Shown here in pieces: positions 6,987-14,803 of a DNA stretch of 43,259 nucleotides (position 1 is its first letter; the number at the start of each line of letters is the position of its first letter). Source of the DNA: Micavibrio sp. UBA1672 (GTDB lineage: Bacteria; Pseudomonadota; Alphaproteobacteria; Micavibrionales; Micavibrionaceae); assembly GCA_002320665.1 (NCBI GenBank), contig DCKO01000097.1, positions 1 to 43,259 of the forward strand, written 5' to 3'. The translations under genes and the position numbers were made by a program. The notes under the pieces were generated by a model. It was not told where the DNA came from and ran no database searches. It saw nothing but the letters and a program-made list of their open reading frames with translations.

Positions 6987-7793
6987 TTAGGTAAACTGAG
7001 GCAAACCCAAAGTCACTTCCTGATTGTAGTTATCTTCAGGTGGTTTAATTCCATGAACAACTGTAGCAACTTCGTTGGCCTCTTCTAGCATATCATCAAG
7101 ACCAACTTGCATCAGCTCGACACCGTCTTTCATATCGCCCAAGTCATATTTATCAGCCACTGCATCCAGAGCCTTCATCGTCGCAGCAATATCCCCGGCA
7201 GCATCCGCCGCCAGAACCATCTGGACATCGGATTCATCAATCCCGTCAAGTTCCAGCATATCTTGAACCATTTGATCCTTAAGTTGCTCAAGGCTATATT
7301 CATCATCAGGAGGCATATAAACATATGATTCTGCCTCATCTTCATTAAGGTGATGATTCTCTTGTCTTTCCTCCATGGCGTTTTCTTTGCCGCGGAACGA
7401 CGCATCTTGCGATAACATCTCATCAGCCGTGCTATTATCAGGCGCTTGCATCATTGCATCACCAAGACGAGCTGTAACATTATTATCTTTCGAAGCCATT
7501 CCGCTATTGGCATCCATATCACTAATGTAATCCCGCAAGGCGGCATCATTGCCATTATTCACAAGACTCAAATGAACGTCATTCGGAGAATATGTATCAA
7601 GATTAGGATCAAGATGAAGATTATCGTAATAGGCCTTACGTTCTGATTCTGAATCAAGATCATGCGGATTATTATCAGGCACACCAAAGCTCGCAAGTTC
7701 TGTAATTGTAAAAGGAACTACAACTGCCTCTTGCACCGGCTCTTGAGCCTCATAGCCATTATCTTCTTCAGTTAAACTTGAGTGTGCTACCAC
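6987..7793 (-). CDS. Acidic protein of unknown function
   Basis: A 268-residue protein I do not recognise. It is very rich in Asp, Glu and Asn, contains no cysteine, has no signal peptide or membrane segment, and appears soluble. The N-terminal part is probably disordered (DLDSESERKAYYDNLHLDPNLD). The C-terminal part after about residue 165 looks helical (EQLKDQMVQDMLELDGIDES; AAGDIAATMKALDAVADKY). It lies between mtnA and the rplK promoter on the same strand, 85 bases after the mtnA stop side and 163 bases before rplK. No function can be assigned. Confidence 0.7.
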   Translation of the reverse strand: MVAHSSLTEEDNGYEAQEPVQEAVVVPFTITELASFGVPDNNPHDLDSESERKAYYDNLHLDPNLDTYSPNDVHLSLVNNGNDAALRDYISDMDANSGMASKDNNVTARLGDAMMQAPDNSTADEMLSQDASFRGKENAMEERQENHHLNEDEAESYVYMPPDDEYSLEQLKDQMVQDMLELDGIDESDVQMVLAADAAGDIAATMKALDAVADKYDLGDMKDGVELMQVGLDDMLEEANEVATVVHGIKPPEDNYNQEVTLGLPQFT

Positions 7794-7878
7794 AATTAAC
7801 CACCTTAATTAGAAATTCCTTATCACTATTCTATACAAAAAAAGTACAAATACGCAAATAAAACCAGTATTTTTTGCT

Positions 7879-8970
7879 CTAAGCTGCTATTTCAGCATAT
7901 ACAGGCTCATCGGAATCCCCATCACAGACCTTCTCCAAAACCCCGCGCTCAGTGATATACCCACTCACCAGCCTTGCCGGCGTCACGTCAAAAGCCGGAT
8001 TATAAGCTCTGGATTGCGTAATCTGCACTTCCATCACATCACCCTGATCACTCATTCCTGCGATTCGGGTGACTTCCTGCTCGGATCTCTCCTCAATCGG
8101 CACCATATCCCCGCTTTCCATCGAATAATCAATCGTCGGATACGGCAAGGCAATATAAAACGGCACATCATTATCCTTCGCCGCCAAAGCCTTAAGATAA
8201 GTCCCGATCTTATTACACACATCACCATTGCGCGTCACACGATCCGTGCCTACAAGGCATAAATCCACTTCGCCCCGCTCCATGAGCAAACCACCGGCAT
8301 TATCGGCAATCACCGTATGCGGAACCCCATGTTGAGATAGCTCATAAGCCGTCAAAGATGCACCCTGATTACGTGGCCTTGTCTCACCCACCCAGACATG
8401 AACCTTGATCCCTTCATCATGCGCCAGATAAATAGGCGCCGTAATCGTCCCGTAATCCACCGTTGCCAGCCACCCTGCATTACAATGCGTTAGAATATTG
8501 ATAGGTTCCCCGTTCTTTTCCTTGGAAAGCTTACGAAGAATTTTCAATCCATTCTCACCGATTTTACGGTTAATCTCGACATCCTCATCACAAATCTCGC
8601 ACGCACGTTTATAAGCCGCTTCGATCCTAGCCTGTCCTTCATGCTCCAAAGTCGCCGCCTTCATCTCATCCAATGCCCAGCGCAAATTCACCGCCGTTGG
8701 CCTTGTGGCGAGCAAAGTTTGATAAGCACTTTCCAGATTTTCATCAGAAGTATCCTTGCGTAAAGCCAAACAAAATCCATAAGCCGCCGTCGCCGCGATC
8801 ATCGGCGCGCCGCGTGTCCACATCTCGGAAATTGCCTTGGCCGCCTGCTCCATCGTCTCCAAATGCACAAAGACAAGCTCCCACGGCAACTTACGCTGGT
8901 CAAATATCCGCACCGACCAGCCATCATCATTGAGTGCGATTGATCTATAATGAACATCATTAATTTTCAT
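7879..8970 (-). CDS. mtnA: Methylthioribose-1-phosphate isomerase
   Basis: Converts 5-methylthioribose 1-phosphate to 5-methylthioribulose 1-phosphate in methionine salvage. The 363-residue product has the family features TRGAPMIAATAAYG near the N-terminus, the active-site cysteine segment THCNAGWLATVDYGT, and the catalytic aspartate segment GTDRVTRNGDVCNKIGTY. The end reads FDVTPARLVSGYITERGV, as expected. Length is normal. It is the last gene of mtnBDCA, beginning 5 bases after the mtnC stop. MtnA and eIF2B-alpha-like proteins are related, but operon context settles the call. Confidence 0.96.
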   Translation of the reverse strand: MKINDVHYRSIALNDDGWSVRIFDQRKLPWELVFVHLETMEQAAKAISEMWTRGAPMIAATAAYGFCLALRKDTSDENLESAYQTLLATRPTAVNLRWALDEMKAATLEHEGQARIEAAYKRACEICDEDVEINRKIGENGLKILRKLSKEKNGEPINILTHCNAGWLATVDYGTITAPIYLAHDEGIKVHVWVGETRPRNQGASLTAYELSQHGVPHTVIADNAGGLLMERGEVDLCLVGTDRVTRNGDVCNKIGTYLKALAAKDNDVPFYIALPYPTIDYSMESGDMVPIEERSEQEVTRIAGMSDQGDVMEVQITQSRAYNPAFDVTPARLVSGYITERGVLEKVCDGDSDEPVYAEIAA

Positions 8971-8975
8971 GAGGT

Positions 8976-9689
8976 TTATCCGTTCGCCTCTATCTGGTGA
9001 TCCTGATTATCACCAAAAATCTGATTAAAACTCTGTACAACACTATGCTTCTGATTAGCGCTCAAACAGCTCTCACGATCCAGAATAACCACATTCATAC
9101 CCACCGTCGCAGCTGCTTCAATTTCTTCGGTGCAATCAGATAAGAACAGAATATTTTCAACCGGAAAGCCAATTTCCTTAGCTATTTTCTCATATGAATC
9201 AGGTTCTTTCTTTGACCCCGTCGTCGTATCAAAATTCCCGTCAAACAAGCCGTTCAAATCTCCGCTTTCAGTATGCCCGAACAGCAGTTTCTGCGCATAA
9301 ATAGAACCCGAGGAATAAACATAAAGCTTAATCCCGCTTTTATGCCAATCCTTAAGACACTCCAGAGCATCCTCATAAACATGCCCCTTAAGCTCCCCGT
9401 CCTTATAACCCTGCTCCCAGATCAAACCTTGAAGCTCTTTTAAAGGCGTAACCTTCTGATCTTCCTCAATATAACGCAAAAGAACCTCAACCACTTCCTC
9501 CTGCGTCAAATCAGGATTGCGCTCTTCCTCTCTCACCGCATCAAGAATACCTTCGATCTCATCTTCGTTTTCCTGCACATAATCCGGTAAATTCTTCACC
9601 GCATAGGGAAAAAGAATATCCTTCACAAAAGATAGCTCTGTCGTTGTACCTTCAATATCAGTTATAACTGCCTTGATTTCATGGCTCAT
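8976..9689 (-). CDS. mtnC: Enolase-phosphatase E1
   Basis: HAD-family bifunctional enzyme that enolises and dephosphorylates 2,3-diketo-5-methylthiopentyl-1-phosphate to the acireductone. The 237-residue product opens with VITDIEGTTTELSFVKDILFPYA, the HAD nucleophile motif DxEGTT specific to this group, and contains YVYSSGS and LFLSDCTEEIEAA for the later HAD motifs. It lies 3 bases after mtnD and 5 before mtnA in the same operon. Length is normal for MtnC. Confidence 0.96.
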   Translation of the reverse strand: MSHEIKAVITDIEGTTTELSFVKDILFPYAVKNLPDYVQENEDEIEGILDAVREEERNPDLTQEEVVEVLLRYIEEDQKVTPLKELQGLIWEQGYKDGELKGHVYEDALECLKDWHKSGIKLYVYSSGSIYAQKLLFGHTESGDLNGLFDGNFDTTTGSKKEPDSYEKIAKEIGFPVENILFLSDCTEEIEAAATVGMNVVILDRESCLSANQKHSVVQSFNQIFGDNQDHQIEANG

Positions 9690-9692
9690 AAT

Positions 9693-10253
9693 TTATGCCG
9701 CCTCTTGTGTTTTATCAAATTTCGGAAACTCATCGGCGATTCTGTCCCCTGTAAAATCAGCCACCCAGCCCTCTTTGCTGGTAAACAGACGGATACAAGT
9801 CAAATGCGGCTCCGACCCCATATCAAACCAATGCTTCGTCCCTTCCGGAACACTAATCAGATCGCCGCGCTCACATAATGTCATATAAACCTTGCAATCA
9901 ACACGAAGATAAAACACGCCCGCTCCTTCCACGAAAAAGCGCACCTCATCTTCACTATGTGTATGCTCACTCAGAAATTTCTGGCGCAAAGCATCCTTAT
10001 CAGGGTGATCCGAAGAAAGCCTGATCACATCCACTGACTGATATCCGTTTTCCGTCTTCAAGCGCTCTATATCACTAGAATACGCCTCCATCACCTCTTC
10101 ATCACCAGCCGTCTCGGGTAAAACGCCCTGACATTCCCAGCGCTCGAAACGCACCCCGATCTTGTTAAGTTCTTCGGCAATCACAGCCCCTTCCGCCGTT
10201 TTCAAACTTGGATTTTCTGGCTGGTTATCAGGATAAATTGTCAAATGGCTCAT
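9693..10253 (-). CDS. mtnD: Acireductone dioxygenase
   Basis: Cupin-fold Fe/Ni enzyme that oxidises the acireductone to the ketoacid precursor of methionine (Fe form) or to an off-pathway product (Ni form). The 186-residue product shows the metal ligands His97, His99 and Glu103 in HTHSEDEVRFF, and His141 in PEGTKHWFDMG. It overlaps the mtnB stop by 4 bases, indicating translational coupling. Metal preference cannot be read from sequence. Confidence 0.97.
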   Translation of the reverse strand: MSHLTIYPDNQPENPSLKTAEGAVIAEELNKIGVRFERWECQGVLPETAGDEEVMEAYSSDIERLKTENGYQSVDVIRLSSDHPDKDALRQKFLSEHTHSEDEVRFFVEGAGVFYLRVDCKVYMTLCERGDLISVPEGTKHWFDMGSEPHLTCIRLFTSKEGWVADFTGDRIADEFPKFDKTQEAA

Positions 10254-10882
10254 CTCATTGCCCCTTTCAATTTCAAGGTTTCAAGCTCACATTTAAGCAT
10301 CATCTCGGTGGCCTCGGTAATATATTCCGCCTGCTCTATTGTTTCACCCCAAGCATAAAGCCCGTGCCCACGAATCAGGTAAACTGATAAATCAGGCCGC
10401 TCTTGCAACACGGGATCAACGCGTGCTGATAGTTCTACCATATCTTGCGTGTTGTCGAAAACAGGAATATGCACAGATATATCATGCGTATTCTTGGCGT
10501 TCCCTGGATAGATTTTGAGCATCTCATAACCTGTCAAAGTGATAAAAGCCTGATCATCAAAGAATCGTGTCAAAACAGTACCCGCCACAGAATGCGTATG
10601 CAAAATAGCCTGCGCCTTCTCATAACATTTATATAACTGGCAATGGAGCAACGTTTCAGCAGAAGGCTTCTTATCCTCTAAGGGCTTACCCTCCATATCC
10701 ACACGAAGAAAATCCCCGTGCTGAAGTTTACCCTTATGATTTCCGGATTCAGTAATCACAATTTCTTTATCGCTTAAACGTATGGAATAATTCCCGCTTG
10801 TCGCAGGAGCCAGATTCAGCGCATCCAAACGCTTACCCGCTGCAATCAGTTTGGCTTCCGCCTGCTTGAAATCTATCATCAT
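10250..10882 (-). CDS. mtnB: Methylthioribulose-1-phosphate dehydratase
   Basis: Class II aldolase-fold zinc enzyme that dehydrates 5-methylthioribulose 1-phosphate in methionine salvage. The 210-residue product has PATSGNYSIRL, KKPSAETLLH (Glu76 likely catalytic), zinc-binding HTHS (His95, His97) and RGHGLYAWG (His173). It is the first gene of mtnBDCA. Two ATG codons lie at 10882 and 10879; neither has a Shine-Dalgarno sequence, and the promoter predicts transcription starting at the first ATG, so the mRNA is probably leaderless. mtnK, mtnN and mtnP are not in the window. Confidence 0.96.
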   Translation of the reverse strand: MMIDFKQAEAKLIAAGKRLDALNLAPATSGNYSIRLSDKEIVITESGNHKGKLQHGDFLRVDMEGKPLEDKKPSAETLLHCQLYKCYEKAQAILHTHSVAGTVLTRFFDDQAFITLTGYEMLKIYPGNAKNTHDISVHIPVFDNTQDMVELSARVDPVLQERPDLSVYLIRGHGLYAWGETIEQAEYITEATEMMLKCELETLKLKGAMR

Positions 10883-10888
10883 AGGGGT

Positions 10889-10917
10889 TTTATAGGTGGC
10901 AAGGCATCATTTTGCAA
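10889..10917 (-). promoter_or_regulatory. mtnBDCA promoter, predicted leaderless
   Basis: On the minus strand -35 TTGCAA (10917-10912), exact 17-base spacer, -10 TATAAA (10894-10889). Only six bases separate the -10 from the A of the mtnB ATG at 10882, where sigma70 would normally start. No SAM-riboswitch-sized leader is present. Confidence 0.7.
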
Positions 10918-10938
10918 TAACAGATCACATCGAAAAGC

Positions 10939-10968
10939 TTGCATTATAAAAAAGAGCAATGATAGAAT
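10939..10968 (+). promoter_or_regulatory. Promoter of the 11002 gene
   Basis: -35 TTGCAT (10939-10944), 18-base spacer, -10 TAGAAT (10963-10968). Divergent from the mtn promoter. A clear AAGGAGA ribosome-binding site follows before the ATG at 11002. Confidence 0.55.
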
Positions 10969-11001
10969 ATTCAGGTAAAATATAAAGTAAGGAGATATTT
11001 A

Positions 11002-11346
11002 ATGGCTGGTTTGGATATGGACGCGGATAATATAACTTTTGATCCAAATGAATTTATGGGCATTACTTTTGGCGGCTGCGTTGGTGGTGGATCAGGTGGC
11101 TTTGATTTGCCCGATTTTAATCGCGATAACATCGGTTCAAATCTGCCTGTAGATAAAAATTGCTGGCAAGTACCTGTCATTGCTGACGATTCAGTTGCCA
11201 CAGGCGGTGACAGAAGCTTTCTGGAAACTGTGTTTGAAGCAATAGGCGAACATTTGAAGGACGCAGGCTTCAAACCGCCTGAGTTGGATGCTGCAGAACT
11301 TGCACAAAAGACAGAGCAAGTTCTGGAACAAGCTCTGAACGTATAA
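11002..11346 (+). CDS. Small orphan protein with Gly-rich segment
   Basis: A 114-residue protein I do not recognise. The N-terminal half is acidic and carries a Gly-rich stretch with one cysteine (GGCVGGGSGGFDLPDF, about residues 28-43); a second Cys is in KNCWQVP. The C-terminal half is predicted helical (ETVFEAIGEHLKDAGFKPPE). There is no signal peptide or membrane segment. It has a well-formed promoter, a strong ribosome-binding site and its own terminator, so it is very likely a real single-gene unit. Confidence 0.75.
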   Translation: MAGLDMDADNITFDPNEFMGITFGGCVGGGSGGFDLPDFNRDNIGSNLPVDKNCWQVPVIADDSVATGGDRSFLETVFEAIGEHLKDAGFKPPELDAAELAQKTEQVLEQALNV

Positions 11347-11363
11347 AAAACAACATAGAATTC

Positions 11364-11398
11364 AAAAAAGACCAGAATACAAAAACTGGTCTTTTTTT
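11364..11398 (+). terminator. Intrinsic terminator after the 11002 gene
   Basis: Arms AAAAAAGACCAG (11364-11375) and CTGGTCTTTTTT (11386-11397) are perfectly complementary with a 10-base loop and end in a T run. A textbook Rho-independent terminator; the A run lets it work in both directions. Confidence 0.92.
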
Positions 11399-11423
11399 AT
11401 GACCGGATCAAAGGCAAAAAATC

Positions 11424-11735
11424 ATGGACAATCAAACCACTCCTATCTCTCTGGTGACCCAAGGCAAGTTTTGTATGCTTGCCAATGCGCAAGGACAAAT
11501 TCTTATTTTCCATGAAGATGAATTACCGGGCGCCGTAATGTGGGTAGAATACGAGCAAACAGAAAATAAACTCTTCCTTGTTTACGAAGACCATCCACCA
11601 CAAGAAGTCGGCATCCTGATGGACAAAAAGCTTCAAGCCAATATCTCCAATGGCACAGAAGTTCGAATTGGCCATGTTCAGGACAAGAAATTTATCTCCG
11701 GCCAATTCGTCAATATTGTTATCAAGGATTATTAA
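11424..11735 (+). CDS. Small protein of unknown function, probably all-beta
   Basis: A 103-residue soluble protein I do not recognise. The alternation of hydrophobic and polar residues (GKFCMLANAQGQILIFHEDE; KLFLVYEDH; KKFISGQFVNIVIKDY) suggests a small beta-sheet domain. It has no signal peptide. It starts just after the terminator of the preceding gene and ends 9 bases before the convergent protease gene. Codon use resembles its neighbours. Confidence 0.65.
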   Translation: MDNQTTPISLVTQGKFCMLANAQGQILIFHEDELPGAVMWVEYEQTENKLFLVYEDHPPQEVGILMDKKLQANISNGTEVRIGHVQDKKFISGQFVNIVIKDY

Positions 11736-11744
11736 TGCAGACGA

Positions 11745-12713
11745 CTAACGAGACGCAAGAACAGTCTCTTCTCGTGTATGCAACCACCATGAATCGCTAT
11801 TGATAGAAAAAATCGGGCGATAATGGTAAATACTGTCGGCGCTACGAACATCATCAATTTGATTATCCAGAATAACTGGACCATTTTCAGCATATACAAT
11901 CAAAATAGCATGCGGAATATCTTTGCGCTCATCTTGCACAATGGCCACACGTAAGCGGCTTTCCGGCACCCCCAGAGCCTTCAAAGACATATATTTCGCA
12001 ATCGCAAAGTCCTCACAATCCCCGCCGCGCTGCATAAATTCAATTGGCGTTGCCCAATAATCGGATTTACCCCAATTATTCTTATCCAGAATATATTTCT
12101 TTTCATTCATCAAACTATTCACACGCTGCGCCATTTTCAAAATAGAGCGAGACTGAAAGCCATCCAATTCCTGCTTGAGCATATTAACAAAAACACGCGC
12201 AGTTTTACCTTTCAGACTTTTCTCAAAGCGCTGAAACATCCCTTCCCACTTTGTAAACGCCTTTAAATCATCAGAACGCTTTTCCTGAGATCCAAACAAA
12301 TCAGGATAAACAAGCAATTCATTAACATTGGTTGTATTATCCAACTCAAGTGACACTGAAATTTTATAGGACAAGTCTTTTAAGCTATCAGCCTTTGCCT
12401 TGTTAATATTCCCCATCGCTGCAAACATAAAAAACACGCTAGCGGCAAGACGAAGGAATTTCTGCTGGAACAGCACAAAGAACAATTGCCGGCGTGTCGC
12501 CAACCCCATATTCAGGAAAACGCGCCCAAGAGGAATTTTTTCCTTTTTTTGGACTTTTATAGCTTTCTTTAAATCATTTGGTGAAATTACACCGCGAAAA
12601 ACAAGGAGCTCACCAAGCTTATTCCGTGATAAATTATTTTTGATATGCGTTAATATACCCTTATCATTGCGATAATTTTGGTTATTTTTGCAACTTACCC
12701 ATACCCTACGCAC
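11745..12713 (-). CDS. Transglutaminase-like cysteine peptidase (BTLCP family) with MshEN-like N-terminal domain
   Basis: Bacterial transglutaminase-like cysteine protease of the family that includes LapG, usually periplasmic and able to cut large surface adhesins. The catalytic triad is visible as Cys233 in RGGDCEDFA, His268 in DIPHAILIVY and Asp283 in VILDNQ. Residues about 33-80 (GELLVFRGVISPNDLKKAIK; LGRVFLNMGLATRRQL) resemble the MshEN/GspE N-terminal domain that often binds cyclic di-GMP. A hydrophobic segment at about 87-102 would anchor or export the protease. Start is GTG at 12713; no better start is in frame. No LapA or LapD partner is nearby. Confidence 0.85.
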   Translation of the reverse strand: MRRVWVSCKNNQNYRNDKGILTHIKNNLSRNKLGELLVFRGVISPNDLKKAIKVQKKEKIPLGRVFLNMGLATRRQLFFVLFQQKFLRLAASVFFMFAAMGNINKAKADSLKDLSYKISVSLELDNTTNVNELLVYPDLFGSQEKRSDDLKAFTKWEGMFQRFEKSLKGKTARVFVNMLKQELDGFQSRSILKMAQRVNSLMNEKKYILDKNNWGKSDYWATPIEFMQRGGDCEDFAIAKYMSLKALGVPESRLRVAIVQDERKDIPHAILIVYAENGPVILDNQIDDVRSADSIYHYRPIFSINSDSWWLHTREETVLASR

Positions 12714-12778
12714 AATTTTTCCTCTACTTTAGAAACTCAACATACTCACAGTGTTCCCATAATTAAACACGAGAAAGA

Positions 12779-12807
12779 TTGACGAAATCCTAAGAAATGC
12801 GCATAAA
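12779..12807 (+). promoter_or_regulatory. Probable hldE promoter
   Basis: -35 TTGACG (12779-12784), 17-base spacer, -10 CATAAA (12802-12807), leaving a leader of about 33 bases before hldE. Confidence 0.55.
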
Positions 12808-12846
12808 AGGCAAGATTTATTAAGAAAATAAGAAATTTTTGGAAAA

Positions 12847-14361
12847 ATGACGCAAAACCCCGACTTGGAAAACCTACTTGAAACCCTAAGTGATACAAAA
12901 ATTCTGGTGATCGGCGATATTATGCTGGATCGCTTTGTTTACGGAAATGTAGAGCGCATTTCCCCAGAAAGCCCTATTCCAGTGCTCTCAATCAAGCGTG
13001 AAACGATGATGTTGGGTGGCGCGGGTAATACCTTATCCAACCTCATAGGGCTTGAAACAAATGCTTCGATTCTCTCGGTAATCGGTGATGATTCCGAAGG
13101 CAAAAACTTGAGATCACTGTGTAAAACCCTTGGCGCGTCACAAGCAGAATTCATTGAGATTAATGACCGCCCGACAAGCATAAAAACCCGTTTTCTGGCA
13201 GGCCACCAGCAATTATTACGGACAGATATTGAAAAGACAGATCAAATTTCCCCTGAAACAGAAAATCTGGTCTTAGAAAAAGCCCAAACGATGATTCCTG
13301 AATCTCAGGCAGTTGTTCTATCAGATTACGGCAAGGGCCTATTAACACCAAAGCTGATCCAAAAACTCATCAAGATTGCCAATAAACACAAAATCCCCGT
13401 CCTAGTTGACCCTAAAGGCATGGATTACCGCGTATATAAAGGTGCAGATATTGTGACACCTAATAAAAAGGAACTCTCATTATCAACACAAGGCATGCCC
13501 ACTGCGACTGATTCAGATATCGAAAGTGCTGCAAATACATTAATCAAACATGCAGGCATCAAAGCCGTTATCGCCACGCGCTCAGCAGACGGGATTAGCG
13601 TCTTACAAAAAAATGAAGCCCCTATTCACTTGCGCAGTGACGAGAAAATCGAAGTTTTCGATGTCTCCGGCGCTGGCGACACCGTTATTGCCACCATAGC
13701 AGCTACCATCGCCGCAGGCGGATCCTATGAACAAGCCGCTGATCTGGCTAATCTCGCAGGCAGCGTCGTCGTTACCAAAGTCGGAACCGCACCAATCCGC
13801 CTTGGCGAATTAAAAGAAGCTCTGGAACATCGCCACATCGGCAAGGAAGAAAAAACAATACGCAAGGCCTTCATCAGCACATGGCACGAGGCCGAAGAAA
13901 TTGTAAAAAGATGGAAAGCAAAAGGCCTTAAAGTCGGTTTTACCAATGGATGCTTTGACATCTTGCATTTTGGTCATGTGACCTATTTACAAGATGCCCG
14001 CGCAAAATGTGACCGCTTGATTGTTGCAGTCAATACAGATAGATCCGTGAACATCCTCAAAGGCCCCGAGCGCCCAGTCCATGATGAAAATTCACGTGCC
14101 AATGTTCTTGCCTCTTTGGCTGCTGTTGATATGGTTGTTCTTTTCGGCGCCGAGACACCTGAACAAGCCAATACAGCCTGCGAAATTCTGGACCTGTTAC
14201 AGCCGGACATCTATTTCAAAGGCGGCGATTATACAGTCGACCAAATACCCGAAGCCCCGGGTGTTATGCGTTATGGCGGCGTTGTTGATGTCATGCCTGT
14301 TTATGACGGTCACAGCACAACATCATCCATTAACAAAATCAAAAAAAGCAAAGCTGCCTAA
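12847..14361 (+). CDS. hldE: Bifunctional heptose-7-phosphate kinase / heptose-1-phosphate adenylyltransferase
   Basis: Makes ADP-D-glycero-beta-D-manno-heptose for the LPS inner core in the cytoplasm. The 504-residue product is a fusion. Residues 1 to about 320 are a PfkB/ribokinase-type sugar kinase (GDIMLDRFVYG, GAGNTLSNL, catalytic DVSGAGDTV near 273-281). Residues from about 345 are a cytidylyltransferase-fold domain (FTNGCFDILHFGHVTYL near 365-381; YFKGGDYTVDQIPE). Length and domain order match HldE. It is a single gene; gmhA, gmhB and hldD are not adjacent. Confidence 0.96.
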   Translation: MTQNPDLENLLETLSDTKILVIGDIMLDRFVYGNVERISPESPIPVLSIKRETMMLGGAGNTLSNLIGLETNASILSVIGDDSEGKNLRSLCKTLGASQAEFIEINDRPTSIKTRFLAGHQQLLRTDIEKTDQISPETENLVLEKAQTMIPESQAVVLSDYGKGLLTPKLIQKLIKIANKHKIPVLVDPKGMDYRVYKGADIVTPNKKELSLSTQGMPTATDSDIESAANTLIKHAGIKAVIATRSADGISVLQKNEAPIHLRSDEKIEVFDVSGAGDTVIATIAATIAAGGSYEQAADLANLAGSVVVTKVGTAPIRLGELKEALEHRHIGKEEKTIRKAFISTWHEAEEIVKRWKAKGLKVGFTNGCFDILHFGHVTYLQDARAKCDRLIVAVNTDRSVNILKGPERPVHDENSRANVLASLAAVDMVVLFGAETPEQANTACEILDLLQPDIYFKGGDYTVDQIPEAPGVMRYGGVVDVMPVYDGHSTTSSINKIKKSKAA

Positions 14362-14419
14362 GTTATCGTGATTAAAGCCAAAGCTTTTTCACATAGTGCT
14401 TGACTCAAACCCATTAATT

Positions 14420-14438
14420 GCGAATGATTATCAATAAC
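14420..14438 (+). promoter_or_regulatory. Fur-box-like operator
   Basis: The 19-base stretch here matches the classical Fur consensus at about 14 of 19 positions and contains the palindrome TGATTATCA. A candidate -35 TTGACT lies at 14400-14405, so the site would overlap the -10 region and block transcription of the gene at 14464 under iron repletion. Inference from pattern only. Confidence 0.5.
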
Positions 14439-14463
14439 ACTTTCTTCTCACAAAGGATGTTTT

Positions 14464-14703
14464 ATGATGACATTACCTCTCAAAGACCTAATGAATGATT
14501 TTCTTAATCTTGAAAACTACTTCAATCGCGATGAATGCGCCCTGTTTGTAGAAGATCTGGAAAAACAATACGGACCAGATATGATCAGCTCTGCCTTAGA
14601 GCAAGGTATACTGGAACAACGTCTGATCAATATCGGACCGGATTATGGTCGAATACTTTGCACACTCTCGACCCAAGCCAGACGCCTTCTGGCCAAAGCA
14701 TAA
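14464..14703 (+). CDS. Small orphan protein, possibly iron-regulated
   Basis: A 79-residue protein I do not recognise, mainly helical, with two cysteines (DECALFVED and RILCTLS). It has no signal peptide or membrane segment. A ribosome-binding site AAAGGATG precedes two adjacent ATG codons (14464 and 14467). It stands alone between hldE and the lipoprotein pair, with a Fur-box-like sequence upstream. A small regulator or accessory factor in iron metabolism is possible but unproven. Confidence 0.7.
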   Translation: MMTLPLKDLMNDFLNLENYFNRDECALFVEDLEKQYGPDMISSALEQGILEQRLINIGPDYGRILCTLSTQARRLLAKA

Positions 14704-14739
14704 TTTACCTCTGTACCCCTCACATGATACTTGCTAGAA

Positions 14740-14764
14740 TCAGGCTCATGGCGAATCAGCCTGA
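14740..14764 (+). terminator. Possible terminator hairpin after the 14464 gene
   Basis: TCAGGCT (14740-14746) and AGCCTGA (14758-14764) are perfect inverted repeats with an 11-base loop, 37 bases after the stop. No T run follows, so it may only be a 3' end-stabilising stem. Confidence 0.4.
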
Positions 14765-14803
14765 CTTAAAATCTTAAACCTTACACATGCAGGACTTTCT
14801 ATT

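Noticed and set aside
10883..11001. SAM riboswitch upstream of mtnB
   Set aside because: Only 119 bases separate the divergent genes and the promoter abuts the ATG, leaving no leader.
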